Below, in pieces: positions 10,210-18,768 of a stretch of 64,000 nucleotides of DNA (positions are counted from its first letter, which is position 1; every line of letters starts with the position of its first letter). This DNA is from Leptotrichia buccalis C-1013-b. GTDB lineage: Bacteria; Fusobacteriota; Fusobacteriia; Fusobacteriales; Leptotrichiaceae. The stretch covers positions 186,001 to 250,000 of the forward strand of contig NC_013192.1 in the NCBI RefSeq assembly GCF_000023905.1, read 5' to 3'. The position numbers were made by a program, and so were the translations under genes. The notes under the pieces are model-generated. The model had not been told where the DNA came from, ran no database searches, and saw only the letters and a list, made by a program, of their open reading frames with translations.

Positions 10210-11913
10210 ATGAAAAATTATAAAGAATTAGAAAAACTATTATTTTCAATGGATGGAAAAAGTTATTCGGCGTATAAATCGCTTAAAGGAGAATATAAAT
10301 TTGAAAAGTATATTCTTGCGATTGATCACGTGCAGTCAGATCCTTATGCTCCACCTTCAAAAATGAGGGTTATAATGGATAGAAAAATTTGTGGGATTCC
10401 TTATGAGCTCACGGATACGAAGGATAAGAATATTGCAGTTTCGGATTTTCTTACGAGAAATTTTTACAGGGAAATTCAGAAAATTGGAAATGACAGTACG
10501 GGAACTGGAGGAAGTGGAAGAATTTTTATTGACAGGTGCGGGCAGGAAATTTTGGAAAGAACTTCAGTTCTGATAAAGAGAGATAAAGTTGAAGTGAGGT
10601 TTGAAATGGGGATGCCTGCAAGAGGCAGACGGATAATGGGAAAAGCTGCACAGAAAATCATTTTTGAGCAGTTGCCTGAAATTGTAGAGAAATCCATTAT
10701 TTATGATAATTTGAATAAAAAAGCATTAAATGAGCAGGTAATCCTAGTGCTGGATCAGGAATATGCAAGAAAAATGTTGAAAGAAAAAGGGCTTGTTGCA
10801 TTTGTGGCTAATGATTCTGTCCTTCCACGTGAAAGTGGAGTTTCGGATAGACCTATGAAAAATGCAGTTAAGTTTAAAAGTCCAGAAAAATTTGAGATTA
10901 CATTAAAGCTTCCAAGTGGGAAAGAAATAAGCGGAATGGGAATTCCAAAAGGAATTACGCTAATTGTGGGTGGAGGTTATCACGGTAAATCTACGTTACT
11001 TGCGGCACTTGAAAGAGGGGTTTACAACCACATTGCTCAAGATGGGAGAGAACTCATAATTTCTGAATCGGATGCGGTAAAAATACGTGCGGAAGATGGA
11101 AGAAATGTTGAAAAGGTGAATATAAGCGGATTTATCAATAACTTGCCGCAAAATAAGGATACAAGGGCTTTTTCAACTGAAAATGCGAGCGGAAGCACAT
11201 CGCAGGCGGCAAATGTGGCAGAAGCGCTGGAATATGGAACTTCTTTACTTCTAATAGATGAGGACACTTCGGCTACTAATTTTATGATTCGTGACGGAAG
11301 AATGCAAAAACTTGTGGCAAAGGAAAAAGAGCCGATAACACCGTTTATTGACAGGGTAAAGGAACTTTATGACAATTTTGGAGTTTCTACGATATTGATT
11401 GTCGGTGGCTCTGGAGATTATTTTGATATGGCAAATCACGTTATAATGATGGATGAATATGTGCCAAAAGATGTGACAGAAAAAGCAAAAGAGATTGCAA
11501 AATTGGATGAAAACAAGAGAGAATTTTCTTCAAATGATAAATTTAAAGGAGTTACACAGCGAATTCCACTCAAAAAAAGTTTTTCGCAATCTGGAAAACT
11601 GGATAAAACAAAAGCCAAAGGGAAATACAGTATTCTGTATGGAAAAGAATTAATCGACATTTCAGGACTGGAGCAACTTGTGGATGACAGCCAGACAAAC
11701 TGCATTGCTGTAATGATTGACTATTTTAAAAATAAGGTGCTGGATGAAAAGCTGACACTTTCGCAAGCGGCTGACAGGATTTATGAAAAAATTGAAAAGG
11801 AAGGGCTTGATTCAATTTCTTCGTACACAGGGCATCCAGGAAATTTGGCATTGCCGAGAAAGCAGGAATTTTGTGGGGCGGTTAATAGATATAGGAAATT
11901 AAGAATAAAATAG
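10210..11913 (+). CDS. ABC-class predicted ATPase (COG3044, ABC_ATPase family)
   Basis: 567 residues, full length for this family. Walker A is VGGGYHGKSTLL (about 253-264), Walker B is LLLIDEDTSATNF with the catalytic acidic pair, and an earlier STGTGGSGR loop lies near residue 100. A conserved LILVGGSGDYFDMA-like segment follows. No membrane segments are present, so it is a soluble ATPase, not a transporter. Its biological role is unknown; some databases misname the family. AGAAAGAGAG precedes the ATG. It stands alone between the MITE and the esterase gene. Confidence 0.87.
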   Translation: MKNYKELEKLLFSMDGKSYSAYKSLKGEYKFEKYILAIDHVQSDPYAPPSKMRVIMDRKICGIPYELTDTKDKNIAVSDFLTRNFYREIQKIGNDSTGTGGSGRIFIDRCGQEILERTSVLIKRDKVEVRFEMGMPARGRRIMGKAAQKIIFEQLPEIVEKSIIYDNLNKKALNEQVILVLDQEYARKMLKEKGLVAFVANDSVLPRESGVSDRPMKNAVKFKSPEKFEITLKLPSGKEISGMGIPKGITLIVGGGYHGKSTLLAALERGVYNHIAQDGRELIISESDAVKIRAEDGRNVEKVNISGFINNLPQNKDTRAFSTENASGSTSQAANVAEALEYGTSLLLIDEDTSATNFMIRDGRMQKLVAKEKEPITPFIDRVKELYDNFGVSTILIVGGSGDYFDMANHVIMMDEYVPKDVTEKAKEIAKLDENKREFSSNDKFKGVTQRIPLKKSFSQSGKLDKTKAKGKYSILYGKELIDISGLEQLVDDSQTNCIAVMIDYFKNKVLDEKLTLSQAADRIYEKIEKEGLDSISSYTGHPGNLALPRKQEFCGAVNRYRKLRIK

Positions 11914-11988
11914 ATTGCTTTTAAATTTTTACTTTATTTAATAATTTTATCAATTAAATTTGAAATAAAAAATATTGTAGAGGAAGTG

Positions 11989-13263
11989 ATGGCTATGAGA
12001 ACTAAAGTATTGGTATTTGTAGGTTTGTTTTTTGTAAGTATGTTAGGAATTGCATCAGAATTAGTTTTTAAAGGTGGATATGATTTTAATACATATTTAT
12101 CATTAAAGGCAAAAGTATTTGATTATGGGCAAAATATAGTTTCCATTGAAATTGATACAAAAGGGCAAGGGAAAAATATTCAAAATAAACAAATTGCTAA
12201 AGATACATTCAAAGTTTTTGCTAAAGGAACTTTGCCAAAAGATACTGGGATTGTGCTTGACGAAAAAACTAAATCTCTTGGAACATTTGAAGTTGAGAGG
12301 GAAATTGAGAATATTTTTGTAAATGATAAGGGGAATATTGTTATTAATTTGAAATATGGAAAAGATGTGGCTGGAGCAAATACTTTGAGTTATGTTACTG
12401 GGGATGTTTCACGGAATGTACTGATGGATTTGGAATATAAAGTGGAGCAAAAAAAGACGATAAAGGGTTATAAAGCAGGATTTTATAGACAAGGAAAAAT
12501 TGTTGATGAGGAAGCTGATAAGTTTGTAGCGGCGAAGTCTAAAAGTGGAGTGAATTATCAATATTTTAAACCTGTTAATAAAGATGATGGGAAGAAACAT
12601 CCGCTTATAATCTGGTTTCATGGGAATGGTGAAGGCGGATACAAGGATTATCGGAATAATGTTTCACAAAAATTGGCAAATCGTGGGGCAGTGGCTTTTG
12701 CAGAAGATAAAACACAAAAGATATTTGGCGGGGCTTATGTTGTGGCACCGCAGGCTGATGACACTTGGTACAATAATTATACCAAAGGGTATATAAAATC
12801 AGTAAAGGCTATGATTGATGAGTTTGCTTCTGAAAATAATGTTGATAAAAATAGAATTTATGTTTTTGGAGCTTCTGCTGGTGGATATATGTCCTTTAGA
12901 ATGATGATTGAATATCCAAATTATTTTGCGGCATTTAGTACAAGTGCGGCTGCTCTTGATAAAGCGGCTACTTCTGGTGGAGTTGCAACTACTACACAGG
13001 ATTTGATGAAAATAAGAAATAAACCGCTTTGGATGGTTCACGCACAAAATGATCCGACTATTTCCTACGAAAATACAAGTAAAAGAGTTTATGACGTTCT
13101 TTTAAAATATGGAGCAATACTTTCCTCTTATCCAAATGTAAAAATTGACGGAACTGAATACAATGGACACTGGAGCTGGATTTACAGCCTTAGAAATATG
13201 CCCGTGAATGATAAAGGGGAACATTTGTTTGAGTGGATGGCAAAGCAACGTTTGAAAAAGTAA
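11989..13263 (+). CDS. Secreted alpha/beta-hydrolase (esterase / prolyl oligopeptidase-like)
   Basis: About 424 residues. A signal peptide covers roughly the first 20-22 residues (VLVFVGLFFVSMLGIAS). Residues up to about 150 form a beta-rich N-terminal domain. The catalytic domain has the oxyanion piece IIWFHGNGEGGY, the nucleophile serine in FGASAGGYMS (GxSxG) and a likely catalytic histidine in NGHWSW. This is the pattern of secreted carbohydrate esterases with the LpqC/PHB-depolymerase-like fold. In-frame starts are GTG 11986, ATG 11989 and ATG 11995; AGAGGAAG gives the best spacing to 11995. It is followed by a terminator. Confidence 0.85.
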   Translation: MAMRTKVLVFVGLFFVSMLGIASELVFKGGYDFNTYLSLKAKVFDYGQNIVSIEIDTKGQGKNIQNKQIAKDTFKVFAKGTLPKDTGIVLDEKTKSLGTFEVEREIENIFVNDKGNIVINLKYGKDVAGANTLSYVTGDVSRNVLMDLEYKVEQKKTIKGYKAGFYRQGKIVDEEADKFVAAKSKSGVNYQYFKPVNKDDGKKHPLIIWFHGNGEGGYKDYRNNVSQKLANRGAVAFAEDKTQKIFGGAYVVAPQADDTWYNNYTKGYIKSVKAMIDEFASENNVDKNRIYVFGASAGGYMSFRMMIEYPNYFAAFSTSAAALDKAATSGGVATTTQDLMKIRNKPLWMVHAQNDPTISYENTSKRVYDVLLKYGAILSSYPNVKIDGTEYNGHWSWIYSLRNMPVNDKGEHLFEWMAKQRLKK

Positions 13264-13300
13264 AAATTTTAGATTACTAGAGATGATAAAATGAAATAGA

Positions 13301-13346
13301 AAAAAGACTTGCTTGGAATAGTAAATTCTAAGTTTAGTCTTTTTTG
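13301..13346 (+). terminator. Intrinsic terminator after the esterase gene
   Basis: AAAAAGACTTGCTTGGAAT pairs with ATTCTAAGTTTAGTCTTTTT (some G-T pairs) and ends in a T run. The stretch from here to 13667 has no gene. It holds an IS630-end-like sequence at 13363 and a second hairpin at 13520. Confidence 0.75.
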
Positions 13347-13362
13347 TTTATAACTTTATTTT

Positions 13363-13384
13363 TATACTAAACCCTATTTGAAAA
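13363..13384 (+). repeat. Degenerate copy of an IS630 terminal inverted repeat
   Basis: TATACTAAACCCTATTTG-AAAA closely resembles the left end of the intact element at 13668 (TATAGTAAAACCTATTTA-AAAC), in the same orientation and about 305 bases away. It may be the relic of an earlier insertion of the same family. Confidence 0.4.
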
Positions 13385-13519
13385 ATAGCAATAAAATTCT
13401 ATAGCAATTAATTTGATAGCTTTGCTAAAAAAATCAAATTTAATTCTTAAGTATCCATCTTAAAGACTTTTATAATTTTATTTATAAGTATTATGACTAA
13501 TAATAGTTTTTTGTAACGT

Positions 13520-13546
13520 AAGGGCATCAGACGCCATGCCCTTTTT
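13520..13546 (+). terminator. Hairpin with T run in the gene-free stretch
   Basis: AAGGGCAT and ATGCCCTT are perfect complements around an eight-base loop and are followed by TTTTTC. It looks like an intrinsic terminator, but the gene it served is gone or belongs to a lost insertion sequence. Confidence 0.5.
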
Positions 13547-13669
13547 CGCAATAACAGTTATTTTAACATGTATAAATGGCTAATAATGGCGAAACGTTCT
13601 ACGAACTACCCCGCAGATTATGAATTAGCTATTGAACAACCCTATTATAAAAATTTATTCTCATTTTTA

Positions 13670-14605
13670 TAGTAAAACCTATTTAAAACTGAACTAATTT
13701 ATTAAATAAAACAGAAGTAACTGCTTCTTCTAGTGTATTAAAATTATGGGCTATGTCTTTTAATTTTTTCTTCATATTAGCCCATAATTTTTCTATTGGA
13801 TTTAAATCCGGCGAATACGGCGGAAGAAACAATAGACAATGCTCCGTTCCCTTAATTATCTTTTCTAATATATTCTTTCTATGAAATCTCGCATTATCCA
13901 TCACTATTAGAACTCTCTTCCCTAATTTTTCAATATCTCTTAAAAGTATTTCCCTGAACCATTCTTCAAAAAATTCACTTTCCATTGTTTCCTTGTATAT
14001 CATACTTCCTATCAATGCATTCCCTATTTTTCCAGCAACCAGATTTATTCTTGAATATCTTAATCCTCTTTTCTTCCCTTCAATAGATATTCCCCTTTTA
14101 CTCCAGCCATATTCACGGTAGTAATATTCGTCAAAGCCTGTTTCATCAATATAGATTATTTCTCTGCCTGAACTTGCTTCTGATAATTTCTTTAAATATA
14201 CATTTACTTTTTTCTCGTCCTGCTCCCTGTATTTTGTCTGTTTTTTTTTCTTGTGTATCCTAATTTTTTCAGTGCTACTCTCACTGTCTCCTTTCCACAG
14301 CCAAAATCTTTTGCTATTTCACGGATGTATTTATCTGCATTCTTTGGATTTTTCATATATTCATCAAGTTTTTCAGGATCAAGCACCTTAAATTTTCTTT
14401 TTCGTGTTCTTGATGAAAGATCTCCTGTTTCCTTCTTAAGTTTTATCCATCCGTACAATGTGCTGGAACTTATGTTGAACTGAAATAATGTTTTTGTTTT
14501 TCCATTTTCGTAATAAAAATTTAAAATTCTTTTTCTATAATCTTTTTCATATGCCATAAAGTTATTATACCCTGTTTTTAGGTCGGTTTTGTATAAGTTT
14601 CACTA
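13670..14605 (-). mobile_element. IS630-family insertion sequence, intact
   Basis: About 936 bp. The left end TATAGTAAAACCTATT and the complement of the right end TATAGTGAAACTTATA align over roughly 30 bases (consensus TATAGTRAAACYTATWYAAA). A TA lies outside each end (13668-13669 and 14606-14607), the target duplication used by this family. It carries one transposase gene in two frames, read right to left. It is inserted in an ISAs1-type transposase remnant whose surviving part begins immediately right of the element. Confidence 0.85.
13683..14557 (-). CDS. IS630-family transposase, two frames joined by a probable -1 frameshift
   Basis: The upstream frame (14557-14204) encodes two HTH regions (RKRILNFYYENGKTKTLFQF; IREIAKDFGCGKETVRVALKKLGY). 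It reaches a run of nine A (14241-14249 on the complementary strand). Slipping back one base there continues as RKKKQTKYREQDEKKVNVYL into the second frame, which stays open to 13683. That part carries the full DDE triad: D in IIYIDETGF, D in VLIVMDNARFH and E in PDLNPIEKLW. The joined product is about 290 residues, normal for the family. Other IS630 members make transposase by frameshifting on A runs, so this is probably programmed, not damage. Confidence 0.85.
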
Positions 14606-14607
14606 TA

Positions 14608-14843
14608 AATGTTACATCTAGATACCAATGCATACTTTCTACGCTCCAATGACCTCTCACCGCCCTTGAAAACAAATCTATATCTTCTTTCAAACTGCTT
14701 ATATAATATCTATATTCTTTCTTTTTCTCTCCTTCCTTTATTATCGTTTTTTCTTCCATACCAATGCTTTTTAGACCTTTCCATTCGTTTTTACAAGCTA
14801 TCCATTTTATTTCCTCAGTATGATAATACTCATGTATCTTGCT
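14608..14843 (-). pseudogene. ISAs1-family transposase remnant, interrupted by the IS630 element
   Basis: In one frame it reads SKIHEYYHTEEIKWIACKN, then KGLKSIGMEEKTI, YRYYISSLKEDIDLFSRA and VRGHWSVESMHWYLDVTF, a run characteristic of ISAs1 / H-repeat transposases around the last catalytic region. A TAG lies just upstream (14844-14846) and the N-terminal half is missing. The reading frame is cut at 14607 by the IS630 element, and no clear continuation was found on its other side. Confidence 0.8.
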
Positions 14844-14880
14844 CTATGTGTACTTAGCTTGGTACTTACTTTTGAGCAAT

Positions 14881-14922
14881 AAAAAAGGAAGCATCGGCTA
14901 TTTGCTTTACCTTCCTCTTTTT
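14881..14922. terminator. Bidirectional hairpin terminator
   Basis: AAAAAAGGAAG pairs with CTTCCTCTTTTT, with A/T runs on both sides. It separates the transposase remnant from the membrane protein gene at 14968. Confidence 0.6.
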
Positions 14923-14967
14923 ATAACTCACTTTTAAAAAATTTATTTTTATATTTTTTCTACTTAC

Positions 14968-15282
14968 TCAGCGAACTGAGCAACCGTATATTAAAGACAA
15001 CAGTACTGTAATCAATATACGAATTATAATATGAGATAATTGTAAATTTCCAACTATATAACCGGTAAAAATTACCAATGGAATCATTAACACTAAGGAA
15101 AGATATACAAGCCATGGTAGATTCGTGACTGTAGCCGAAATCAACAAAATAGCTCCGATAAAATATAGCAAGTGAATGCTTTGAAAACCTATCTCTTTCA
15201 TTTCCGCAATCACTGCAATAAGAGTCAAAATTGCATACAATGCGATAAATGCTCTAGAAAAAATATTAAGTACAATTTTCAA
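14968..15282 (-). CDS. Small four-helix membrane protein of unknown function
   Basis: 104 residues, nearly all hydrophobic, with about four membrane segments (8-25, 35-52, 55-75, 83-102). The start is TTG, directly preceded by AAAAGGAGGAAG, a very strong ribosome binding site. It lies 75 bases downstream of the CPBP protease gene on the same strand and may be cotranscribed with it. No family was recognised. Confidence 0.65.
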   Translation of the reverse strand: MKIVLNIFSRAFIALYAILTLIAVIAEMKEIGFQSIHLLYFIGAILLISATVTNLPWLVYLSLVLMIPLVIFTGYIVGNLQLSHIIIRILITVLLSLIYGCSVR

Positions 15283-15356
15283 TTTTCTTCCTCCTTTTGA
15301 ATAAAATTATAAGCAAAACTTTTATATCTTAACAGTTCGATTGTAATTAAACTAAG

Positions 15357-16031
15357 TTATTTGAGATGATTTATATATATAGGTAACATTATCATCATAT
15401 ATGAAATTGAATTATATCCTATATGAGCAAGGATACAAGAAAATATAGAATCAGTATAAAAATAAAGCAAACCTAAAATTATGCCACATATAAATGAAGG
15501 TACTATTTGAGCGATATTAAAATGAAGTATTGAAAAAAGTGCGGCAGATATAAGTAAGGCAACAATTTTCCCATAGTTTGTGGAAAGACCATCAAGCAAG
15601 AATCCTCTCATTAAAACTTCCTCAAGAATAGGTGCAAGGATACAAAAATCGAGAAAACTGACAATCGGCGATATCTTTATTAAACGGATAATTTGTTGAT
15701 AGTTTTCTTTACTTGATGGAAATAAATCTTCAAATATGGGATCTAATCCCTTATCTAAAAGAAAATAAAATAATACGGAACACCCTAACGCTAATGTTAT
15801 TCCTATAAAGGAAATATTTGAAAACAATTGTAGTTTGAAATTTGTTTTTGTTATAAGTAAATTAAGAAATATCGCCATACATAGAACAACAGTGATTAAG
15901 TTTAAAACTCTACTTTGTTCAGGTGCAATCTTCCTCCATATTGAAATATCAAGAATTGTATACAGAATCATAAAACCAAACCAAATAAGTACCCAGAGAA
16001 CGCCTTTTCCAATAGATATTCTATTACTCAT
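15357..16031 (-). CDS. CPBP-family intramembrane metalloprotease (Abi/CAAX-protease-like)
   Basis: About 224 residues from the ATG at 16031, which has an AGGAGA site; the frame is open 24 codons further. About seven to eight membrane segments. The family motifs are intact: PILEEVLMRGFL (EExxxR), ALFSILHFN (FxxxH) and CILAHIGYNS (HxxxN). Members process bacteriocins or serve as immunity or maturation proteases; the substrate is unknown. It sits in the degraded island, but unlike its neighbours it shows no lesion. Confidence 0.87.
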   Translation of the reverse strand: MSNRISIGKGVLWVLIWFGFMILYTILDISIWRKIAPEQSRVLNLITVVLCMAIFLNLLITKTNFKLQLFSNISFIGITLALGCSVLFYFLLDKGLDPIFEDLFPSSKENYQQIIRLIKISPIVSFLDFCILAPILEEVLMRGFLLDGLSTNYGKIVALLISAALFSILHFNIAQIVPSFICGIILGLLYFYTDSIFSCILAHIGYNSISYMMIMLPIYINHLK

Positions 16032-16137
16032 ATAATCGCTTCTCCTAGTATCAAACAAAAATAAAATCCTAATTTCATATTTATTCACTCTCCTTTTTGT
16101 CATACAATCAACTTACTTGACAACTTGTAAATTTGTT

Positions 16138-16707
16138 TTATTCTAATTTCCAGCTACCAAGCTCAATTTTAATCAACTCTGGAAATTTCTTACTAATATC
16201 CCTTAAAACATTTCCAACTGATTTTCTCACATATTCGCTTACATCTTCTTTTAAGTTGGCAATTCTTTCAATAGCTTCATTCGGATTTTCCTTGAAATAT
16301 GGTATACTTGTCTATATTCTTAGTCCCTCCGTAACAGCTCTCCTTATATTAGGGTTATTGTTTTTTAACCATTCATCAATTATTGGAAGTGCTTTTTCAT
16401 ATCCTATTTTCTTACAAAATTCATCAAATGCCTTTGCCAATACTTCCTGAACTCTCTAATTGTCATCTTTAGAAACTTCATCTCTCATAAATGCTAAAAT
16501 ATCAGCTTGTTCTGATAAATATCCAAAAAGAAATACACCGTACATTCTTACTTGATAAGTATCAGATTTATATGCTAAAAATGCCAAATTCTTAGCATAT
16601 TCATTATCATTAGATTTATAATCAGTTGAGGCTCTTTTCTCTTCCTCTTTGAAACCATTTTCTATCAAAAAAAATTCTTTTTCTAAACTCGCAATATATT
16701 CTTTCAA
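16138..16707 (-). pseudogene. DNA alkylation repeat (HEAT-like) protein with two in-frame TAG codons
   Basis: One frame runs from a TTG start at 16707 (AGGAGG upstream) to TAA at 16138, about 190 codons. TAG codons interrupt it at 16456-16458 (DDN-stop-RVQEVLAKAFDEF) and 16312-16314 (TEGLRI-stop-TSIPYFKENP). In known proteins of this type both places carry tryptophan, so each TAG can be explained by one TGG to TAG change. The rest (YGVFLFGYLSEQAD, KKFPELIKIELGSWKLE) is well preserved, indicating recent loss. Intact relatives are small HEAT-repeat proteins related to AlkD; their exact role is unclear. Confidence 0.8.
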
Positions 16708-16738
16708 GTAATCTCGCCTCCTCACGAAAATACTTTAT

Positions 16739-16952
16739 TTAATTTATTTTCCGTTCAACATATTCATCATCAAAAGAGAATACATCGTTAGGTGTACAGT
16801 CAAGTCCTTTGCATATTCTCTCTAAATTTTTAAGTATTATCGGCTTGTTCTTTCCCATCTATGCCATAACATTGGTGGTTAATCCTGCCATTGCTATAAC
16901 ATCAGTTTTCTTTAAGCCTTTCTTTGCAAGTTGTATCATAATGGGTTATAGT
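16739..16952 (-). pseudogene. XRE-family HTH regulator, frameshifted and with an internal stop
   Basis: MALNYNPL is followed by a lost base near 16930 and then, in the next frame, QLAKKGLKKTDVIAMAGL, TTNVMA-stop-MGKNKPIILKN, LERICKGLDCTPNDVFSFDD and EYVERKIN. This is a Cro/CI-type small repressor of about 70 residues. TAG at 16859-16861 is the second lesion. It lies just upstream of the DNA-alkylation-repeat pseudogene on the same strand and was probably its partner or regulator. Confidence 0.75.
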
Positions 16953-17143
16953 TTAATGCCATATTAACCCTGTTTTCTTTTGTAATTACCATTGCCATTA
17001 CTATCACGTACGCACGAAATGTTATGTCTCCCTTTTGACAAAAATAGTATTTTTAAAAAATTCAATACTTGCCATTTTTTATAAAGCTGCTGAAGTATAT
17101 CTGGTTGCATATATCATAAAAAAGGGGATTATTCATAATTTAT

Positions 17144-17257
17144 TTACTCATACGTTTGTCCTGCAAATAAGCACATCTGAAGCAGAGAGTTCGGATTAAC
17201 TCCTGTTTTCTTAGATATGTTCCTAATCGCTCCTTTTATTTGTTCCGGTGTTTTCGC
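17144..17257 (-). pseudogene. AbiEii toxin N-terminal remnant
   Basis: Reads KTPEQIKGAIRNISKKTG and VNPNSLLQMCLF, then AGQTYE and a stop. This matches the first 30 or so residues of the AbiEii nucleotidyltransferase toxin; the catalytic part is absent. It overlaps the tail of the AbiEi gene in another frame. The expected ATG is GCG here (around 17257), so even the start is gone. Confidence 0.7.
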
Positions 17258-17861
17258 AGCAATACCTCCGAATATTGTTTTAAAGCATATTCCATATTCA
17301 TCATAATAGCGTATTTCGATAGTTTTAATAAATTTTTCTCCTTGCTCGCAAAGTAAGACTTTATCACTTCACTAAACACTTGTACATCTATTCTGTCCTT
17401 ATCTTTGATAATATCAAGTATGGTTCTTCCTTTGTCATATGCTGATATTTCTCTACCAAAAGGACTGGTTATAGTTATTTTCCCAATATCGTAATAATCT
17501 TTTTTTACATACTTAAAAATAATATTATCTCTTGCCGACTTAACTCTGCTGACATTATCTCCTACCTTTACAGTCATCACATAAACAAGGGGCATACGTG
17601 TTGATAATCCTTGTAAATACGCCGCTGTTTCGTGAGAAAAAATACCTTTGGGTATTTCTTGTATGAGAAATAAAGATACTCATCAATATTCTCACTTGGA
17701 AGTGCATAGAGCCCATTTGTTATTTTTTCAAGTTCCTTTTTTATAGTTAATTCTTTTAGTACATCTTTATGAATACCAAGATTTATAACTTCTTTAGTAG
17801 TTATAATTCCATTATTTTCTTTTATTTTTCTAATTAGAAGTTCACGTTTTCTAATTTCCAT
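17236..17861 (-). pseudogene. AbiEi-type antitoxin of a type IV toxin-antitoxin pair, frameshifted
   Basis: The first part (from ATG 17861, RBS AAGGTGGTG) is the AbiEi winged helix: RKRELLIRKIKENNGIITTK and ITNGLYALPSENIDEYLYF. After FSYKKYP near 17650 one base is missing. The true continuation in the next frame is KGIFSHETAAYLQGLSTRMP, then LVYVMTVKVGDN and SPFGREISAYDKGRTILDII. The normal stop seems destroyed, so the frame reads a few codons further to 17236. AbiEi proteins repress their own promoter and neutralise AbiEii; here both partners are broken. Confidence 0.8.
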
Positions 17862-17870
17862 CACCACCTT

Positions 17871-17910
17871 TTTGTTCTTAAATTATATTATTTATAAGAA
17901 CAAAAGTCAA
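17871..17910 (-). promoter_or_regulatory. AbiE promoter with perfect inverted-repeat operator
   Basis: On the minus strand: TTGACT (17910-17905), 17 bases, TATAAT (17887-17882). A perfect 10-bp inverted repeat, TTTGTTCTTA (17871-17880) and TAAGAACAAA (17895-17904), brackets the -10 element. AbiEi antitoxins are known to bind inverted repeats over their own promoter, so this is a likely AbiEi operator that has outlived its regulator. Confidence 0.7.
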
Positions 17911-17942
17911 TTTTAAAAAAATCGAAAAAAATATTTTCACTA

Positions 17943-18768
17943 TCACTCTTTCTGTATTAATGCTACAACCTCCACATGATTAGTTTGCGGAAACATATCT
18001 ACAGTTGACACCTTTTCCAACTTGTATCCATTCTCAATCAGAAATTTTGTATCCGTTGCAAAAGTTGCAGGATTACATGAAATATATACTATTTTCTTAA
18101 TTTTATTCTTTACAACGCTTTTTAGAGCCTTTTCATCTATTCCCCTTCTTGGCGGATCAAATATTATCGCTTCAGCCTTTTCATTTTTTAGTAATTCAGG
18201 CAGTACTTTTTCAACTTTTCCATTTATAAATTCTACGTTATCAATTTTATTTTCAACAGCAGTTTCTCTTGCTGCATTTACTGAACTTTCTACACTTTCG
18301 ATTCCTATTGCTTTTCTAACCTTTGATGAAAGAGCCATTGCGATTGTTCCTGTTCCTGAAAATGCATCAATTACTGTATTATTTCTGCTTTCACCTAGAA
18401 ATTCTATTGCCTTGTCATAAAGCTTTATTGCCTGTGATTTATTAATCTGGAAGAAAGAATCTGGATATATATTAAACTTTATTCCTTCCATTTCCTCTTT
18501 CAAATATTCATCTCCAAATATATGTTTTGTATCTTCTCCAAGAATAACATTATTTGCATCTATTTTCACAGAAATATACACTGATTTTATAAATTTATTT
18601 TCATTATACAGTTTTTCAAGCACCTTCACTAGCTGATTGTATTGGGATTTTTTACTTACAACAATTATAAGCATAACTTCATTTTTTTCATTGTTTCTTA
18701 CTATGACATGCTTCAAAAATCCTGAATCTGTAATTTCATTATAAACTTTAAATTCATTTTTAGTTCCT
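17943..18768 (-). pseudogene. rlmD: RlmD/RumA-type 23S rRNA uracil-C5 methyltransferase, N-terminus missing
   Basis: The catalytic domain is intact: VIDAFSGTGTIAMALS (SAM site), IIFDPPRRGID, KIVYISCNPATFATD with the nucleophilic Cys, and MFPQTNHVEVVALI at the end. Upstream coding continues through KVYNEITDSGFLKHVIVRNN but ends at a junction near 18765, where sequence switches to a GH1 gene on the other strand. About 190 residues, with the TRAM domain and iron-sulfur cysteines, are gone. An internal ATG (18716) could give a 257-residue product, so residual activity cannot be excluded. Confidence 0.82.

Noticed and set aside
13570-13640. Remnant of an IS200/IS605 right end (GAACTACCCCGC-like stretch)
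   Set aside because: It loosely resembles the complement of the right end at 34.48 kb, but the match is only about ten bases and no tnpA/tnpB trace is near.
14016-14203. Gap between two separate IS630 genes
   Set aside because: The second frame is open through this stretch and encodes the first catalytic aspartate (IIYIDETGF), so the two parts are one transposase joined by frameshifting.
16138-16707. Genome-wide reading of TAG as tryptophan
   Set aside because: TAG ends many clearly real genes here (for example tuf, rplX-adjacent rplE and murB-region genes), so general reassignment is not tenable; gene decay is the simpler reading.
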